A stretch of 64,000 bases of DNA from Cutaneotrichosporon cavernicola (lineage: Eukaryota; Basidiomycota; Tremellomycetes; Trichosporonales; Trichosporonaceae). The stretch spans positions 2,170,001 through 2,234,000 of the forward strand of contig NC_083393.1 in NCBI RefSeq assembly GCF_030864355.1. The letters are read 5' to 3'. Below, in pieces: positions 46,559 to 57,109 of this stretch (within the stretch, counting starts at the first letter, position 1; the number at the start of each line of letters is the position of its first letter). The position numbers and the translations under genes are program-made. Under the pieces are notes generated by a model. That model saw only the letters and a list, made by a program, of their open reading frames with translations. It had not been told where the DNA came from and did no database searches.

Positions 46559-47539
46559 ATGTCCGAATCATCAGCTGCTCCAGCAAAGCCCGTCGTCATG
46601 TTCAAGAAGGCTGGGCGGACACGACCACAAAAATCATCGCGCAAGCGCTCTGCATCCCCCACCGCCGCCGAGGAGCCAGCTGCTGAGACTACCGTTGTGC
46701 GGCCCAAGTCACGCTCGATCGCCAACCCCCTTGTGCAGGGCAGTAAGCGGCGGCGGACAGAGGGCGAGATTGGTGGTCTGGACGAGTACGACTACGATGC
46801 GGACGATGCAGGAATCACTCGAGCAGACGAGCTCGCGACCCGCGACTCGAACTGGGACCTCGAGAGCCTTGAGAAGAAGGGCATCACCGTCAACGAGGAC
46901 GGCAACATTGTGCAGGCAGACGACGGGATGTATCGCGGACAGAAGGGATACCTGCCCACAATTAACAAGACCAACTCGTCACGAGACAGCAAGATGAAGA
47001 CGGGCCCCATCCGAGCCACGGCCAACATCCGCACCATCACGCTTATCGATTACCAACCCGACATCTGCACGCCGTACAAGAACACGGGGTTCTGCGGGTA
47101 CGGCGACAGCTGCAAGTTCTTGCATGACCGTGGTGATTACCTCGCTGGCTGGCAGCTCGATAAGCTCGATCCGGCCGACCCCGATGTGCAGGAGGTCGAG
47201 GAGGAGGAGGAGATGCTGCCGTTCGCCTGCATCAAGTGCCAGAAGGAGTTCAAGGACCCGGTCGTCACAAAATGCGGGCACTACTTCTGCATGCAGTGCG
47301 CTCTCGATTATTACAAGAAGAAGAACAAGTGCTACGCGTGCGGCGCGCGGACAGACGGTATCTTCACTCCGGCTGAGAAGCTGTTGCGCAAGCTCAAGGC
47401 CAAGCAGGAGCGCCGGCGCGAGGAGAAGGACAAGTTTGATAAGGTGGGGTCCAGTGGGATAGACATTGGCGACGGGAGCGACGTTAGCGATGGGGAGGAG
47501 GGTGAGGAAAGCGCACCCAGCGACGGCGATGACGAGTAG
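46559..47539 (+). CDS. CWC24: Pre-mRNA-splicing factor Cwc24 (RNF113 family)
   Basis: A single exon encodes 326 residues, a usual size for the family. Residues 1-60 are Ser/Lys/Pro-rich. A conserved middle (YDYDADDAGIT and MYRGQKGYLPTIN) precedes a CCCH zinc finger (C-x8-C-x5-C-x3-H, CTPYKNTGFCGYGDSCKFLH). A C3HC4 RING finger follows (FACIKCQKEFKDPV, CGHYFCMQC, KCYACG). The C-terminus is a basic helix and then an acidic tail. Cwc24 joins the activated spliceosome, contacts the 5' splice site and is released at the Prp2 step; human RNF113A is the orthologue. The ATG at 46559 has A-rich context (CACCATG). It is one of the few intron-free genes here. Confidence 0.94.
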   Translation: MSESSAAPAKPVVMFKKAGRTRPQKSSRKRSASPTAAEEPAAETTVVRPKSRSIANPLVQGSKRRRTEGEIGGLDEYDYDADDAGITRADELATRDSNWDLESLEKKGITVNEDGNIVQADDGMYRGQKGYLPTINKTNSSRDSKMKTGPIRATANIRTITLIDYQPDICTPYKNTGFCGYGDSCKFLHDRGDYLAGWQLDKLDPADPDVQEVEEEEEMLPFACIKCQKEFKDPVVTKCGHYFCMQCALDYYKKKNKCYACGARTDGIFTPAEKLLRKLKAKQERRREEKDKFDKVGSSGIDIGDGSDVSDGEEGEESAPSDGDDE

Positions 47540-47890
47540 GCCGTCGTAACGACTCCTCATCACGTCGCCTTCCGCCTCTTCCAGACTTGACGTCGTATCC
47601 ATCACCACACCCAGCCGCCGCATTGTATACTAGACCGCATGTCATACGCACCATTGTATTCTGTTACTTTGCGCTTTTGTTACCTATGCCTAGGCCTTGG
47701 CTCCGATCTCGCCCTGATGTCAGACAGAACTCGCACGCTGCTGTTAGTCACCTCCATTCCTCAAACACGAACTCTCCCCAACCCCTGCCTCCCTGCTCAC
47801 CCTCGTACTCTGGATCCGACAATGCATGTAGTCTACAATTATGCCCAACACCCATCTCTAACCCGATACAACTCCCTCGGCTACGTGCAC
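47540..47890. other. Convergent intergenic region
   Basis: The 3' flanks of CWC24 and of the acyl-CoA dehydrogenase. Nothing else is recognisable. Confidence 0.4.
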
Positions 47891-49263
47891 TTAGTAGCTC
47901 TTGGGGAGGTGAAGCACCCGCTCCGAGATGTAGTTCATGATCATCTCGCGCGAAATCGGTGCGAGGCGGGGCACCCAAGACTCGCGGAAGTATCGCTCGA
48001 CATCGAACTCTGCGGCGAAGCCCATACCGCCCATGCTGAGGATAGCGCGCTGGCACGCATTGTACCCAGCCTCGGCGCCGAGATACTTGGCACTGTTGGC
48101 GGCAGCACCGACGGCCTCCAAGGTCACGCTCTTGTCTCCGCGCTGCATCTGGTCGTAGATGTTGGCGGCGTGGTAGACGGACAGGGCGGCGGCGTGAAGC
48201 TGCATGTACGCGTCGGCGAGGGGGTGGGCGACACCCTGGTTCTGGCCGATGGGGCGGTTGAACACGACACGCTCGCCGGCATACTTGGCTGCCTTCTTGA
48301 GCTAACCATTAGCAATCATCCAGAGAGATAGAAGAAGAAGAGACTCACGGCCGCGTAACCAATACCAAGCGCCTCGGCGCCGATGAGGACGCGCTCAGAG
48401 TTCATGCCGTGGAGGACAATCTTGAATCCCTTGCCGATGTTTGCGTCGCCTCCAATAACGCTGCCCGAGGGAACAATGTAGTTGTCGAACCAGATCTCGT
48501 TCGAGTCGACAGCATTACCGCCCATCTTCTTGATGGGGCGCATCTCGAGCCCCTTCTGGGTCTTATCGACCGGGATAGCAAAGAGGCTAAGTCCCTCGCT
48601 CTTCTTGACGCAGTCCTCGAGCGCCTTGGTCCGGGCGAGCAGGATCATAACCTGCGCATTCTGGGCACAGGTAATCCAAGTCTTCTGTCCGTTGATAGCC
48701 CACGACCCATCCTCGAGCCGAGTAGCCGTAGTCTTGAGTTCGAGAGTGTTAAGACCGACATTGGGCTCGGTAACACCAAAGCATGTCCGGTACTCGCCGC
48801 CCACAATCTTGGGGATAAGGTCGGATCGCTGCTCGTCCGTCCCAAAGATACCGAGGGGCTGGGTCGCGTAGACGTTACCGTGGGTGGATTGGGCGCCTGG
48901 GAATCCGGCTCCCGACTCTGTGATGGTCTGCATCATGACTGCAGCTTCGGCTAACCCAAGACCGGAGCCGCCAAACTTCTCGGGGAGTGCGACGCCGAGC
49001 CATCCGCCGTCGGCGATGGCCTTGTGGAACTCGAAAGGGAATTCGTGCGACACATCCCTCTCGCGCCAGTACGCGTCGGGGAAGTTGTCGCAGACGGCCT
49101 TGACGCCTTCGCGGACCTCGCGCTGTGATTCGGACAGGATCGTCATGTCCATCAACTCTTCGCGGCGGATCGACGAGGCCGAGAACGACCGCGTCGCCAC
49201 GCTGGCAACGCTGCCGAAGCGGCGGGGAAGGGTAGAGCGGAGGAGGCGGGTTTGGAGAGCCAT
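47891..49263 (-). CDS. Mitochondrial acyl-CoA dehydrogenase
   Basis: Exons 49263-48349 and 48301-47891 join in phase 0 across a 47-nt intron, giving 441 residues. The N-terminus (MALQTRLLRSTLPRRFG) is a clear mitochondrial presequence. The body shows the acyl-CoA dehydrogenase fold: helical N-domain (WLGVALPEKFGGSGLGL), the middle-domain motif FGVTEPNVGLNT, GQKTWITCAQNAQVM (FAD and substrate contacts), and the C-terminal helical bundle (GERVVFNRPIGQNQGVAH, AILSMGGMGFA). Such FAD enzymes oxidise acyl-CoA thioesters to enoyl-CoA and pass electrons to ETF. Chain-length or branched-chain specificity cannot be assigned; the usual TEP-x-AGS-D is altered to TEPNVGLNT. Downstream it converges with CWC24. 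Confidence 0.9.
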
Positions 49264-50107
49264 CGTGAAGAGGAGTGTTGGTGTTGGTGTGTGTAAGAGG
49301 TGCGTGGACAGTCTTATAACCTACTGGTGATGTACTGGACATGGTCGGGTGGGCGGGGCGGTCGAACCGAACGCCGAACCCCGGGGATGCCGGAAAGTTG
49401 GATGGGGTTGGGAGTTCTGGTGGACGTACATACTTTCACGCGACAGGATCAGTGTTGCTACGCTGTTGAGATGCATGCATGTCATCGTTGAGAGAGATCT
49501 CTTAGATGATTATTATTGAACAGAATGGTGCTCGCCATCACTGATGGCAATGGAATCTTCTCCATACCCAGACCAAAACAACCATGATGGAGTGGGGTCC
49601 CCACACCGTCTTCCTTGCGAGATACCGAAGCCCGGGCCTATTCTACATGGCACAATTCAGATACCACCGGCCGTCCTGCTCACTGCTCAATAGAGACTCT
49701 TACGGCCGCAGGTAGACTACGCGGATGCGTATCGGAGCGGACCGGGAATCTGTCGGGTTATCCGACGAGCAAGGAGCTGAGATCCCAGGTACATTATCTC
49801 GGGGACCCATTCGGTGTTGCAGTGAGCACTCGGCGTTCGCTGTTCTCCGTGTTCTATTGTCTTCGAGGCGGAGATGTGGCGGAGTCTGAGCGGAGGTAGT
49901 GTACTCGAGGCGCAGGGGATATCCGAGCAACGTCGAGTTGACTGCAAAGCTCTTTGGTGTATGCAGTTTATGAACGCACAGCGAGTCGAACCGCGTGGCG
50001 GGATCAAATTGCGTCCCAGCCCGAACCAAACACCCAACCCAACCTTCAGCTTGGGATTCAGCTCGATGCCCTAGCTCATCAACACACCATCACCCATCCA
50101 ACGCATC
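49264..50107. promoter_or_regulatory. Divergent region, dehydrogenase / DAD4
   Basis: 840 bp contain no supported ORF. A perfect palindrome, AGAGATCTCT, is at about 49494-49503, with a repeated GCATGCATG just upstream near 49473. Confidence 0.35.
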
Positions 50108-50418
50108 ATGGAGAACCCCCACGAGTCGGAACAGAACGTCCTCCTTGAGCGCATCATTCGTAACGTCGTGAGCCCATATCCAGGATGAGCTGACTGAAGG
50201 ACAAGTGCGACGAGGCGTTCAACGAGCTCAACACTTGTATCCGCGTAGGTCCAGGCGAGCCCTGTTGGCATGACGGGAGGCGCTGATGGCAGGAAATCAT
50301 CCAGAGTTCAGCGAGTGTGGCGCTCGTGTCCGAGCTCAGCGTCAACTTTGAGGCGAATACCGCACACTACCTCCAGAACGTCAAGGCTATGCGTGGGCCC
50401 AAGGCGTCCAACATGTAA
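50108..50418 (+). CDS. DAD4: DASH complex subunit Dad4
   Basis: Three tiny exons (50108-50167, 50200-50244, 50293-50418) with introns of 32 and 48 nt encode 76 residues, close to yeast Dad4 (72). The start MENPHESEQNVLLERII is nearly diagnostic, followed by a helical region NVDKCDEAFNELNTCI and SELSVNFEANTAHYL. Dad4 is part of the ten-subunit DASH/Dam1 ring that couples kinetochores to spindle microtubules. All boundaries are exact codon joins (phase 0). Because no exon exceeds 42 codons, an ORF-based gene caller would miss this gene. Confidence 0.93.
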
Positions 50419-50504
50419 CCACCACCCAATTCGCTTGACATTGTATGCATGTACTCTTTCCATCTACAGGCGCCCAGAATGATAATCTATCTACCCCTAG
50501 CGCC

Positions 50505-51571
50505 CTAGGCACCCGGTGCGTCGAAGATGTACTCGGCGACATTGACGAACGGCGCACTCCCCGGCCGGAAGACGTGCTCCTGTCCCCAGTTGGGGTGGTT
50601 AACCCCATCGATCCACCCCTGCGGCTCGATAGCCAAGCTGCCAAAGCTCTCTAGCTTACCAAGCTGGGTAACGGCGCTCCCGTCGCATCCCGTGCAGCTA
50701 TAGACCTGGGTGGCGGGCTGGTTGGTGCGCACGCGCATGCGGATGCCTGTGGCCGCCGACGTCCACTCCAGCTTGTCCTCGGGTGCGTTGGAGTCGAAGA
50801 CGAAACAGTCGTCCAGCCCGTTCGGGAGGGACGCGCTCACCTTCTTGGCGACGGTGAAGTTGAGGGCATCATCTGCGGCAGGAGACACAATCTCGCCCGT
50901 GGGGATCATGTCTTTGTCGACGCCAATGACGCGCGACGCCCCCACTCGCAATGTATCCTCCAGAACGGTGGGAGCAACATCCGACCCGAGGTTGAAGTAT
51001 GCGTGGGTTGTGAGCATGATTGGCGTCGGCTTGTCCAATGCATACCCAGAGAGGACGGTGGTGAGTTTACCCTCCGAGACGGAATATTGGGCTAGGGCGA
51101 GCACTGTGCCGGGGAACCCTTCGAAGCCATAGTCCATGAGGCTGAACGTAATGGCGGTAGAGGTGGAGGAGAGGACGGTCCACTCGCGCGCGTCGTATCC
51201 GATCTCGCCGCCGTGGAGGGTATTACCGTTCTCGTTCTGGGAAATGGTAGACGTCACCCCGTCGACGGAGAACGTGCCCTTCCGGATTCGGTTGGCGTAT
51301 CGGCTGGCGTCAATATTGAGGTCATCACGCTGCAGGTCTGCTCTAACACCTACCCAATCACCGCGCCATAGTAGCTCGGCCGCACCTCATCGGCATATCC
51401 CTGCGCATCGCTGTATCCGAGGTTGACTTGGCGCCACACGCCCTTGATATCCGGGACGCTGAGAGACTTTAGACGCGCTCCGAACGGGATAAACGTAGCG
51501 CGAATGCCAGGCGCGGAGAGAGTGTATTCCTTGAGCGCGGCTGGGGAGACGGAGGAGACGTGTTTGGTCAT
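50505..51571 (-). CDS. Aldose 1-epimerase (GALM family)
   Basis: Exons 51571-51354 and 51303-50505 join in phase across a 50-nt intron and encode 338 residues. The fold is that of galactose mutarotases: an N-terminal strand set (YTLSAPGIRATFIPFGARL), YYGAVIGRYANRI across the splice join, NTLHGG, then catalytic His in LTTHAYFNLG and catalytic Glu in SLAIEPQGWIDGVNHP. It interconverts alpha and beta anomers of aldoses such as galactose or glucose, probably in the cytosol since no signal peptide is seen from the chosen ATG. It is transcribed divergently from an aldo-keto reductase. Substrate preference is not evident. Confidence 0.92.
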
Positions 51572-51960
51572 GGCGAATGTGAGACGCAGTGAGGAAGAGA
51601 GACAAGTGATAGCATACCATCCGCAATAATTACCGTTTGGCTTTGGCTGAACGGGAATGTGAGTGATGCTTTCGGCCCGATATCCGCCACACAGCCGCGC
51701 TCGGCGAGATCTCGGCGGGTTATACTTGAACATCGGCCCTTATGCAGGCTCCCACCCAGCGTCTAGCTCCTAGGCTCTCATCCCACCCCCAGACGAGATG
51801 TGTTGGTGTTGAGTGTATCGTGTTCGTTGCTGAATGACAATGACGGTGGGAAGGTGGTCTGGGTGCTGTGGACCCGGCGGTGAGGTCATACCAATCCGTC
51901 ATCCATTCCGTCACCTCACTTGCCTCCACACACTCACTCACTCCCAACACACCTCCAACC
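51572..51960. promoter_or_regulatory. Shared promoter of epimerase and aldo-keto reductase
   Basis: 389 bp lie between the divergent starts at 51571 and 51961. The reductase side ends in a CA/CT-rich leader (CACTCACTCACTCCCAACAC). No known regulator site was recognised. Confidence 0.45.
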
Positions 51961-52889
51961 ATGGGCCCAATGCCAAAGATAATCTACGGCACGGCATGGA
52001 AGAAAGACCAGACGGCCGAGCTGGTGTACACAGCCCTAAAGTCGGGATTTAGGGGCATCGATACCGCGTGTCAACCCAAGGTGAGCTCCCCCACTTCCAA
52101 ACTCATGTAGCATTATCGGGAAGACCTCGTCGGCGCAGGTTTCCGTCGGGCACTCGATGAGGGGGTCATATCTCGCCAAGACGTATATCTGCAAACCAAG
52201 TTCACGTCTTTGGACGGGCAGGATCGGTCCCAACCCATTCCCTACGATCCGCGCGCTTCAGTTGGCGACCAAGTCGCTCAAAGTGTCGCTCGCAGTTTGA
52301 CGAATTTGGGAGTGGATAAGATCGACACGGTCCTCCTCCATTCTCCGCTGCAGACCCGTGGGGCGACACTGGAAGCGTACCACGCCCTCGAGAAGGCCGT
52401 GCAGGAGGGAAAGGTGGGCGGGCTCGGCGTGTCGAATATCTACAATGTCCAGGAGCTGGCATGGCTGGTGTCGGAAGCAAAGGTGCCTTTGAGGGTGGTC
52501 CAGAATCGATGGTATGAGGGTAATTCGTGGGATTGGCAAGGTGCGTCAAAGTCAAGTACAAGTATCGGGTTGACGCAGTTTACGATCTTTGCCAGAAACA
52601 CGGGATAGCGTATCAGTCATTCTGGACGCTTACGGGCAGTCCGTCCCTCCTTCAAAGTCAGCCTGTATCTGCCCTGGCCAAGAAACATAACTGCACCCCT
52701 CAACAAGTGGTTTATCGTCTTTGCCAACTGTGAGTTCTGATGATTCCTGGCTGACGCAGGTGGAATATCACCCCGCTTTGTGGGACTACCAACCAGACGC
52801 ATATGCGTCAAGCCCTGGCGGTCGAGGGGTTGTTTGGTGATGAGCCCGAGGTGACTGCGTTGTGGAAGGCCATGCGGGGGGAGAAGTAG
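51961..52889 (+). CDS. Aldo-keto reductase
   Basis: Four exons (51961-52080, 52111-52540, 52579-52729, 52760-52889) join in phase with introns of 30, 38 and 30 nt and give 276 residues. The catalytic tetrad is present: Asp in GFRGIDTA, Tyr in HYRED (just after intron 1), Lys in YLQTKFTS and His in VLLHSP. GLGVSNIYNVQELAWLV and WNITPLCGTTNQ match the barrel's NADPH side. The family reduces aldehydes and ketones with NADPH; the specific substrate is unknown. The protein is somewhat shorter than the usual 300-330 residues. The 30-nt introns are the shortest in the window, yet removing them restores the family sequence exactly, so they are real introns rather than frameshifts. Confidence 0.9.
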
Positions 52890-52952
52890 CATGTCCAAGT
52901 CATGGAGTCTAGTTATGAGGTTGATATAGTACAATGAGAAGCTGGTAGAGGC

Positions 52953-53828
52953 CTACTCGTCGTCGTTGCCGAACGCCAGCCCGTTCCGGATCCCGACCTT
53001 GCCGCGTCTAGACTTGTCGCGGAACGCGTCGTCGTCATCTTCGTCGTCCGAGTCTTTCTTGATCTTGCCCAACATGCTGGCGAGCGACATGGGGCCCGAG
53101 GGTAGCGCGCCTGATGTCAGCTCATCTTGGCTTGACGAGGTGTATCTCAGCTGAATCCACATACCACTCTGCTGGAGGCGGAACTCGAGTGCTGTTGTCG
53201 AGAACTGGTCCGTCTGTCCAAGCTCTTCAAAGCCGATTAAGCTGAGGTTAGCAGATAGCCTCTCCTCTCCCCTCCTCTCCTCTTCACTCATTTCCGCGTC
53301 TCTCCTCTCCTCTTCGCTCATTTCCGCATCTCTCCGCGCCGCGCTGGACTCACCGATCAACCCCCTTGCCGTCCACGAAAACATAGACACAAGGGAGAAC
53401 CTGCACGCCCAATTTGTTAATGAGGAATGGCGTATCGGCCACGCTGGCGCGCAAGAACAAAGTATGTGGGTGTTTCGGGGCGAGTTCTTCAAGTCGCGCA
53501 TCCATGATCCGGCACCGCGGAAAGTCGGGGTGGAAGAAGTGGATGATGACAAACTTGTCTTTGCTGGGGTCAGACTCGTCTGAGTAACAAGGTGGAAGAT
53601 GGAAGATGGTGCAGTGCACCCAACTCACGACATGCGCTCAATAAGCTTCTTCTCGTCGCCGTAGGTCATGACCTTGCCGTATTCAGTCTCGTTGAGGGTT
53701 TTAAGGCGTTGAGACTCGTTGCGAAGTGCTTGCATTCGCCGTTCGCGCTCGGCTCCCATGTCAAACTTTTCTTCAAGGCCCTCGAGGAGCTCAGAGTCTG
53801 AGAGCTCTGGAGACGATTGCCGAGACAT
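52953..53828 (-). CDS. PLP1: Thioredoxin-domain phosducin-like protein (TXNDC9/Plp1)
   Basis: Exons 53828-53629, 53563-53354, 53241-53165 and 53110-52953 join in phase (introns 65, 112, 54 nt), giving 214 residues. An N-terminal helix (ELLEGLEEKFDMGAERERR) is followed by a thioredoxin-like domain without a redox CxxC: KFVIIHFFHPDFPRCRIMD, TLFLRASVADTPFLINKL, VLPCVYVFVDGKGVD and LIGFEELGQTDQF. The C-terminus is acidic then basic (DDEDDDDAF, SRRGKVGIRNG). Family members bind the chaperonin CCT and modulate folding of actin and tubulin in the cytosol. Intron 2 contains a 30-bp tandem duplication. The start ATG at 53828 is preceded by longer in-frame sequence that I exclude because it lacks family similarity. 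Confidence 0.9.
53272..53331. repeat. 30-bp tandem duplication in an intron
   Basis: Copies at 53272-53301 and 53302-53331 differ at two bases. They lie in intron 2 of the TXNDC9-like gene and are pyrimidine-rich on the + strand. Confidence 0.9.
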
Positions 53829-53988
53829 GGTGGCGAGTAAGAGGTGGATCCAAGTTGTGACGCGTAGAGTAAATCGGATCACGTCGTGGACTTTGAGGGT
53901 CAACCTCCACACCTGTTCCTGAAGTCATCCATGTCCACAGTACAATGTCATTTTAATACATCTCACTCTTCACTCCAAAGCCCTCGCA

Positions 53989-56442
53989 TCACTGCTTCAG
54001 CAACCGTGCCGTCATGGCCTCGACGCGAACAATCCCGCTGTAGCCCCCACTTGCCAGCCAGCCTGCACTCCCCAGACCCCCACCTGTATGCCATACCGTC
54101 CGGTGGAGTGAGACGTTGCGGCTCCAAGCAGCAGTCTTGATCGTTTGCACATCTCCCTTCTCCGGTGCCCACATCTGCGCGTCCTTGGCCGAGCTCTTCT
54201 TCTTGCCCGCATGCTTGATAGCTTCTTCGATACCGCTCGTCTCGGGCTTGAAGTCGTCCACCATACGGTATTCGCCAGACACTTCGTCATAGTCGAGTTC
54301 GTATAGCCGGTAGTAGAGCAATCCGGCGAGCTTGCGGCGGTAGAATCCAAGGGAGAAGGTGGAGATGATCAGCGCGCCGTCCGACGCCGCCGAGGCAATC
54401 ATGGTGTGGTAGTCAGACGTCGCAATGGACTGTTGTCAGCTGTCACGAATCCAATAGAGCAGATAACGTACCCAAACAGGGCCGCGGTGCGGAGCTAAGA
54501 GATGCGTGCTGGGACCGTCGTTGCGGAGCTGCGACGCAGTGATCATATAGTCGACATCGGCATACAGCGGCGTCACGCCCTGCGACGTCCAGGCAACTGC
54601 CATAACGGGAACTGATGTCAGCTAAGCAAGTCGGTAGCCAGCTCACGGCGTGATCGGTTGATCTCCATGGTTCCGGCTGGGTCGCGCAGGTCGGTGAGGC
54701 TGATCGTCCCCTCCCACGTCGCCGAAACGACGTACACGGAATCGCCCGTGTAGTCGTACTGACCATCTGCCGTGGTTGGTGGCACACGACCAGCAGCAAC
54801 AGAACGTACAGGGCCTAAGCCGATGGTCGTCAAGCTCGACGGCAAAGGTGGCTCCGGGTTGGTCACGTCGACCTCCCAGACGGCGATGGCGCCTACTGTC
54901 AGCTGGAGTTGTAGTGAAGATCACCTCACCATTTGACAGCCCGGTGACCAGGCGTGTACCGCCGAGCCAGTCGATGCACGTCACGCTGGCGTCGGGAATG
55001 CTGATCTTGAGCAGCGGTGCGGCGCGAATGTAGACTTGTCCATCCGCCCTGGCCTCGGTGCGCAGTGCCTGCGGCTCGGGGACAGAGTAGAACGACACGG
55101 TGCCGTCGAGCTGCACGGCAGCGACGATGCCGAGTTTGGGACTCGAGACATCGAGCTCGTCCCACCCGCCCATCGGCATCCACTTGAGGTCGGATGCTGG
55201 TCCGCCCTCGATGCAGAGCACGATCTCGCACCTGGGGGTCGCGTCGCCTGCGGATGGGACCGACCAAATCTGGATGGCACCGGGGGTACCTGGTGCGCAG
55301 CGACCACCTATGGGCGTGTCGTCCGGCAGCGTGCTCACAGCAAGGTGGAGAGTCCAGCCTCGTTGAGCTGTAAGACGCTCCGGATATGGGCACCAGTCCA
55401 GGCCCCAGACTGGTCCGCCGGCGTTGAACACGAAACCCGTCGACGCCTCTGATGCGTTATCTGCTGTCAGCTGTTCTGTTCCGCTGCACATGCTTTCAAG
55501 CCAACGAACCTATTGGCGCAGACATAAATGTCGTGAGCACGACACGCTTCAGCGCATCGTGTCGTCCTAGGTTCAGAGTGACCTCCTTCCCTTTCCCGAG
55601 GAAAGTCTCTCCATGTCTGCAGTCAGTTGGATGAATAATCAGCGAACTCACAAGGACGGAACGACGTTCTGGCTCAACCCGCGCCCAACGTTGTCGAGGC
55701 CAAGCCGCACATCGCTACGCCAGGTCCATCCCTCCATCGGGCCATCCCCACCCCCCGCCATCTCAGGCCACCAACCCTCTCCCTCCCAGACCTGCCAAGG
55801 TTCCAACAGTCCAAACCGCTTCGCCTTATTCCGGCTCGCGAGCCTCCTTGCCTCGGTTCGGGACGATCCGCGCTCTTCGTCCGGGGTTACTTCGATCTCG
55901 GTAAGCCTCCCTTCCAATCTAGGGAGGTTGGGAGGGTTCTTGAGGTGGGTTGTAAAAGGCGTAACAGGTCCCAATGGGAAGATAGGAACACGCGTGCCCC
56001 CAGTATTGGGATAATACTCCTTCTTCCAGTCAGGGCCTTTGACCACCACAACAGACGAGGAGAGTAGGTACTCGCGATAGGCGGGGGGCATGCCCATGAG
56101 GTCGCTCTCGGCGACGGCGGCGATTGTTGACGGTCCAAACGCTTCGCTTGGGGCGCGCTTCGGAGTACCCGTCGTGAAGGCTACACCGCCGTTCTTGCGC
56201 GCAACCCTCGTCCCCGTTCCTCGGCCTCTGGGAGTGCGAGCACCTCTTCCTCGACCACGACCGCGACCGCGCCGTGAGGCAGGCTTGAAGTCGTCCTCGT
56301 CGTCGTAGGAGCCGTCTTCGGAGGGAGGCTCATCGACTTGCATCGCGCTGTCGTCCATGTAGTCGTCCGAGTCACCGCCGTCATCGCTTGGCAGGCGGAA
56401 GTCGGAGCCGTCCGATCCCGGCGAGGCTGCCTCGCTGGACAT
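53989..56442 (-). CDS. TFC6: TFIIIC subunit Tfc6-like (tau91), WD-repeat protein
   Basis: Six exons (56442-55652, 55616-55510, 55460-54930, 54892-54647, 54611-54472, 54429-53989) join in phase (introns 35, 49, 37, 35, 42 nt) to give 751 residues. The N-terminus is acidic, then a Gly/Arg run (RRGRGRGRGRGARTPRGRG) like an AT-hook or RGG region. The rest is a WD-type beta-propeller: GGPVWGLDWCPYPE, AIQIWSVPS, GIVAAVQLDGTVSFYSV, VTCIDWLGGTRLVTGLSNG, AIAVWEVDV, VVSATWEGTISLTDLRD. YYPNTGGTRVP with a following Glu/Arg helix also matches fungal Tfc6. In yeast this subunit helps TFIIIC bind box B of tRNA genes to recruit Pol III. The identification comes from overall architecture and is probable rather than certain. 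Intron 2 begins GTTCGT, weaker than the usual GTGAGT. Confidence 0.75.
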
Positions 56443-57109
56443 GGCTGGGTTGACGGAAGGGGAGTGGGAAGTGGATAGAACTTGCTGACCCTTTTGAGGT
56501 GGTGTCAGAGCGTGTTTCCAGAGCTGTTGAAGAGGTCAGAGTTGATGGATGTTGGAAGGAAGGTGGATGTTGAGATTAGACTGAGAAACATTACCGGAAT
56601 TGTCAACAAGTTGAATGACGATGTTTGCGTGCCTGAGAACCCCCCACTTAAATACCACTCGACAAATATCACTTGTCGATACATCCCACTTCTGAGTCTT
56701 CTAGACTCAGGCTCAACTGGGCCCAAAGGACGCTGGATCTCTCGGCGTTGAAATTGCAGTTAACGACGACGAGCTTGTTTGGCCCTGTTCACTTGACCCC
56801 CCCGCCGCGCAGGCCGTACCTCCGTACCTCCTCCATCCTTCCTCTGCCCCACACTTCATGATTGTAGTCATGACAAACGCCCATGCATCACAAACTAAGT
56901 AACAGATGAGCGTGGGTATCCGTGGCCTACAGCTGCATAGTGTACAGGCGCAGGCCAGCCAGTCTAATGTCCGTGACACTGATGGTGCCGGGAGGAGGGA
57001 GAATGTGTGCGTGGATTGAGACAGAGAGGGAGTGGTGGTCGACGCCAGGCCGTAGCGAACCCTCTCATGAACCCACGACGCGGCCGTGGGGCGCGCTATA
57101 TGCAAGCGC
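56443..57109. promoter_or_regulatory. Upstream region of TFC6-like gene
   Basis: 667 bp between the start of the TFC6-like gene and the stop of ROT1, both on the minus strand. ORFs that cross it are not protein-like. Confidence 0.35.

Noticed and set aside
49990..50030. Possible minus-strand tRNA T-arm (GGTTCGACTC)
   Set aside because: No matching acceptor stem, D-arm or anticodon arm around it.
53164..53353. Reading through intron 2 of the TXNDC9-like gene as an Arg/Glu repeat exon
   Set aside because: It is open only in a frame that does not join the preceding exon; the frame of exon 2 meets a stop at the donor.
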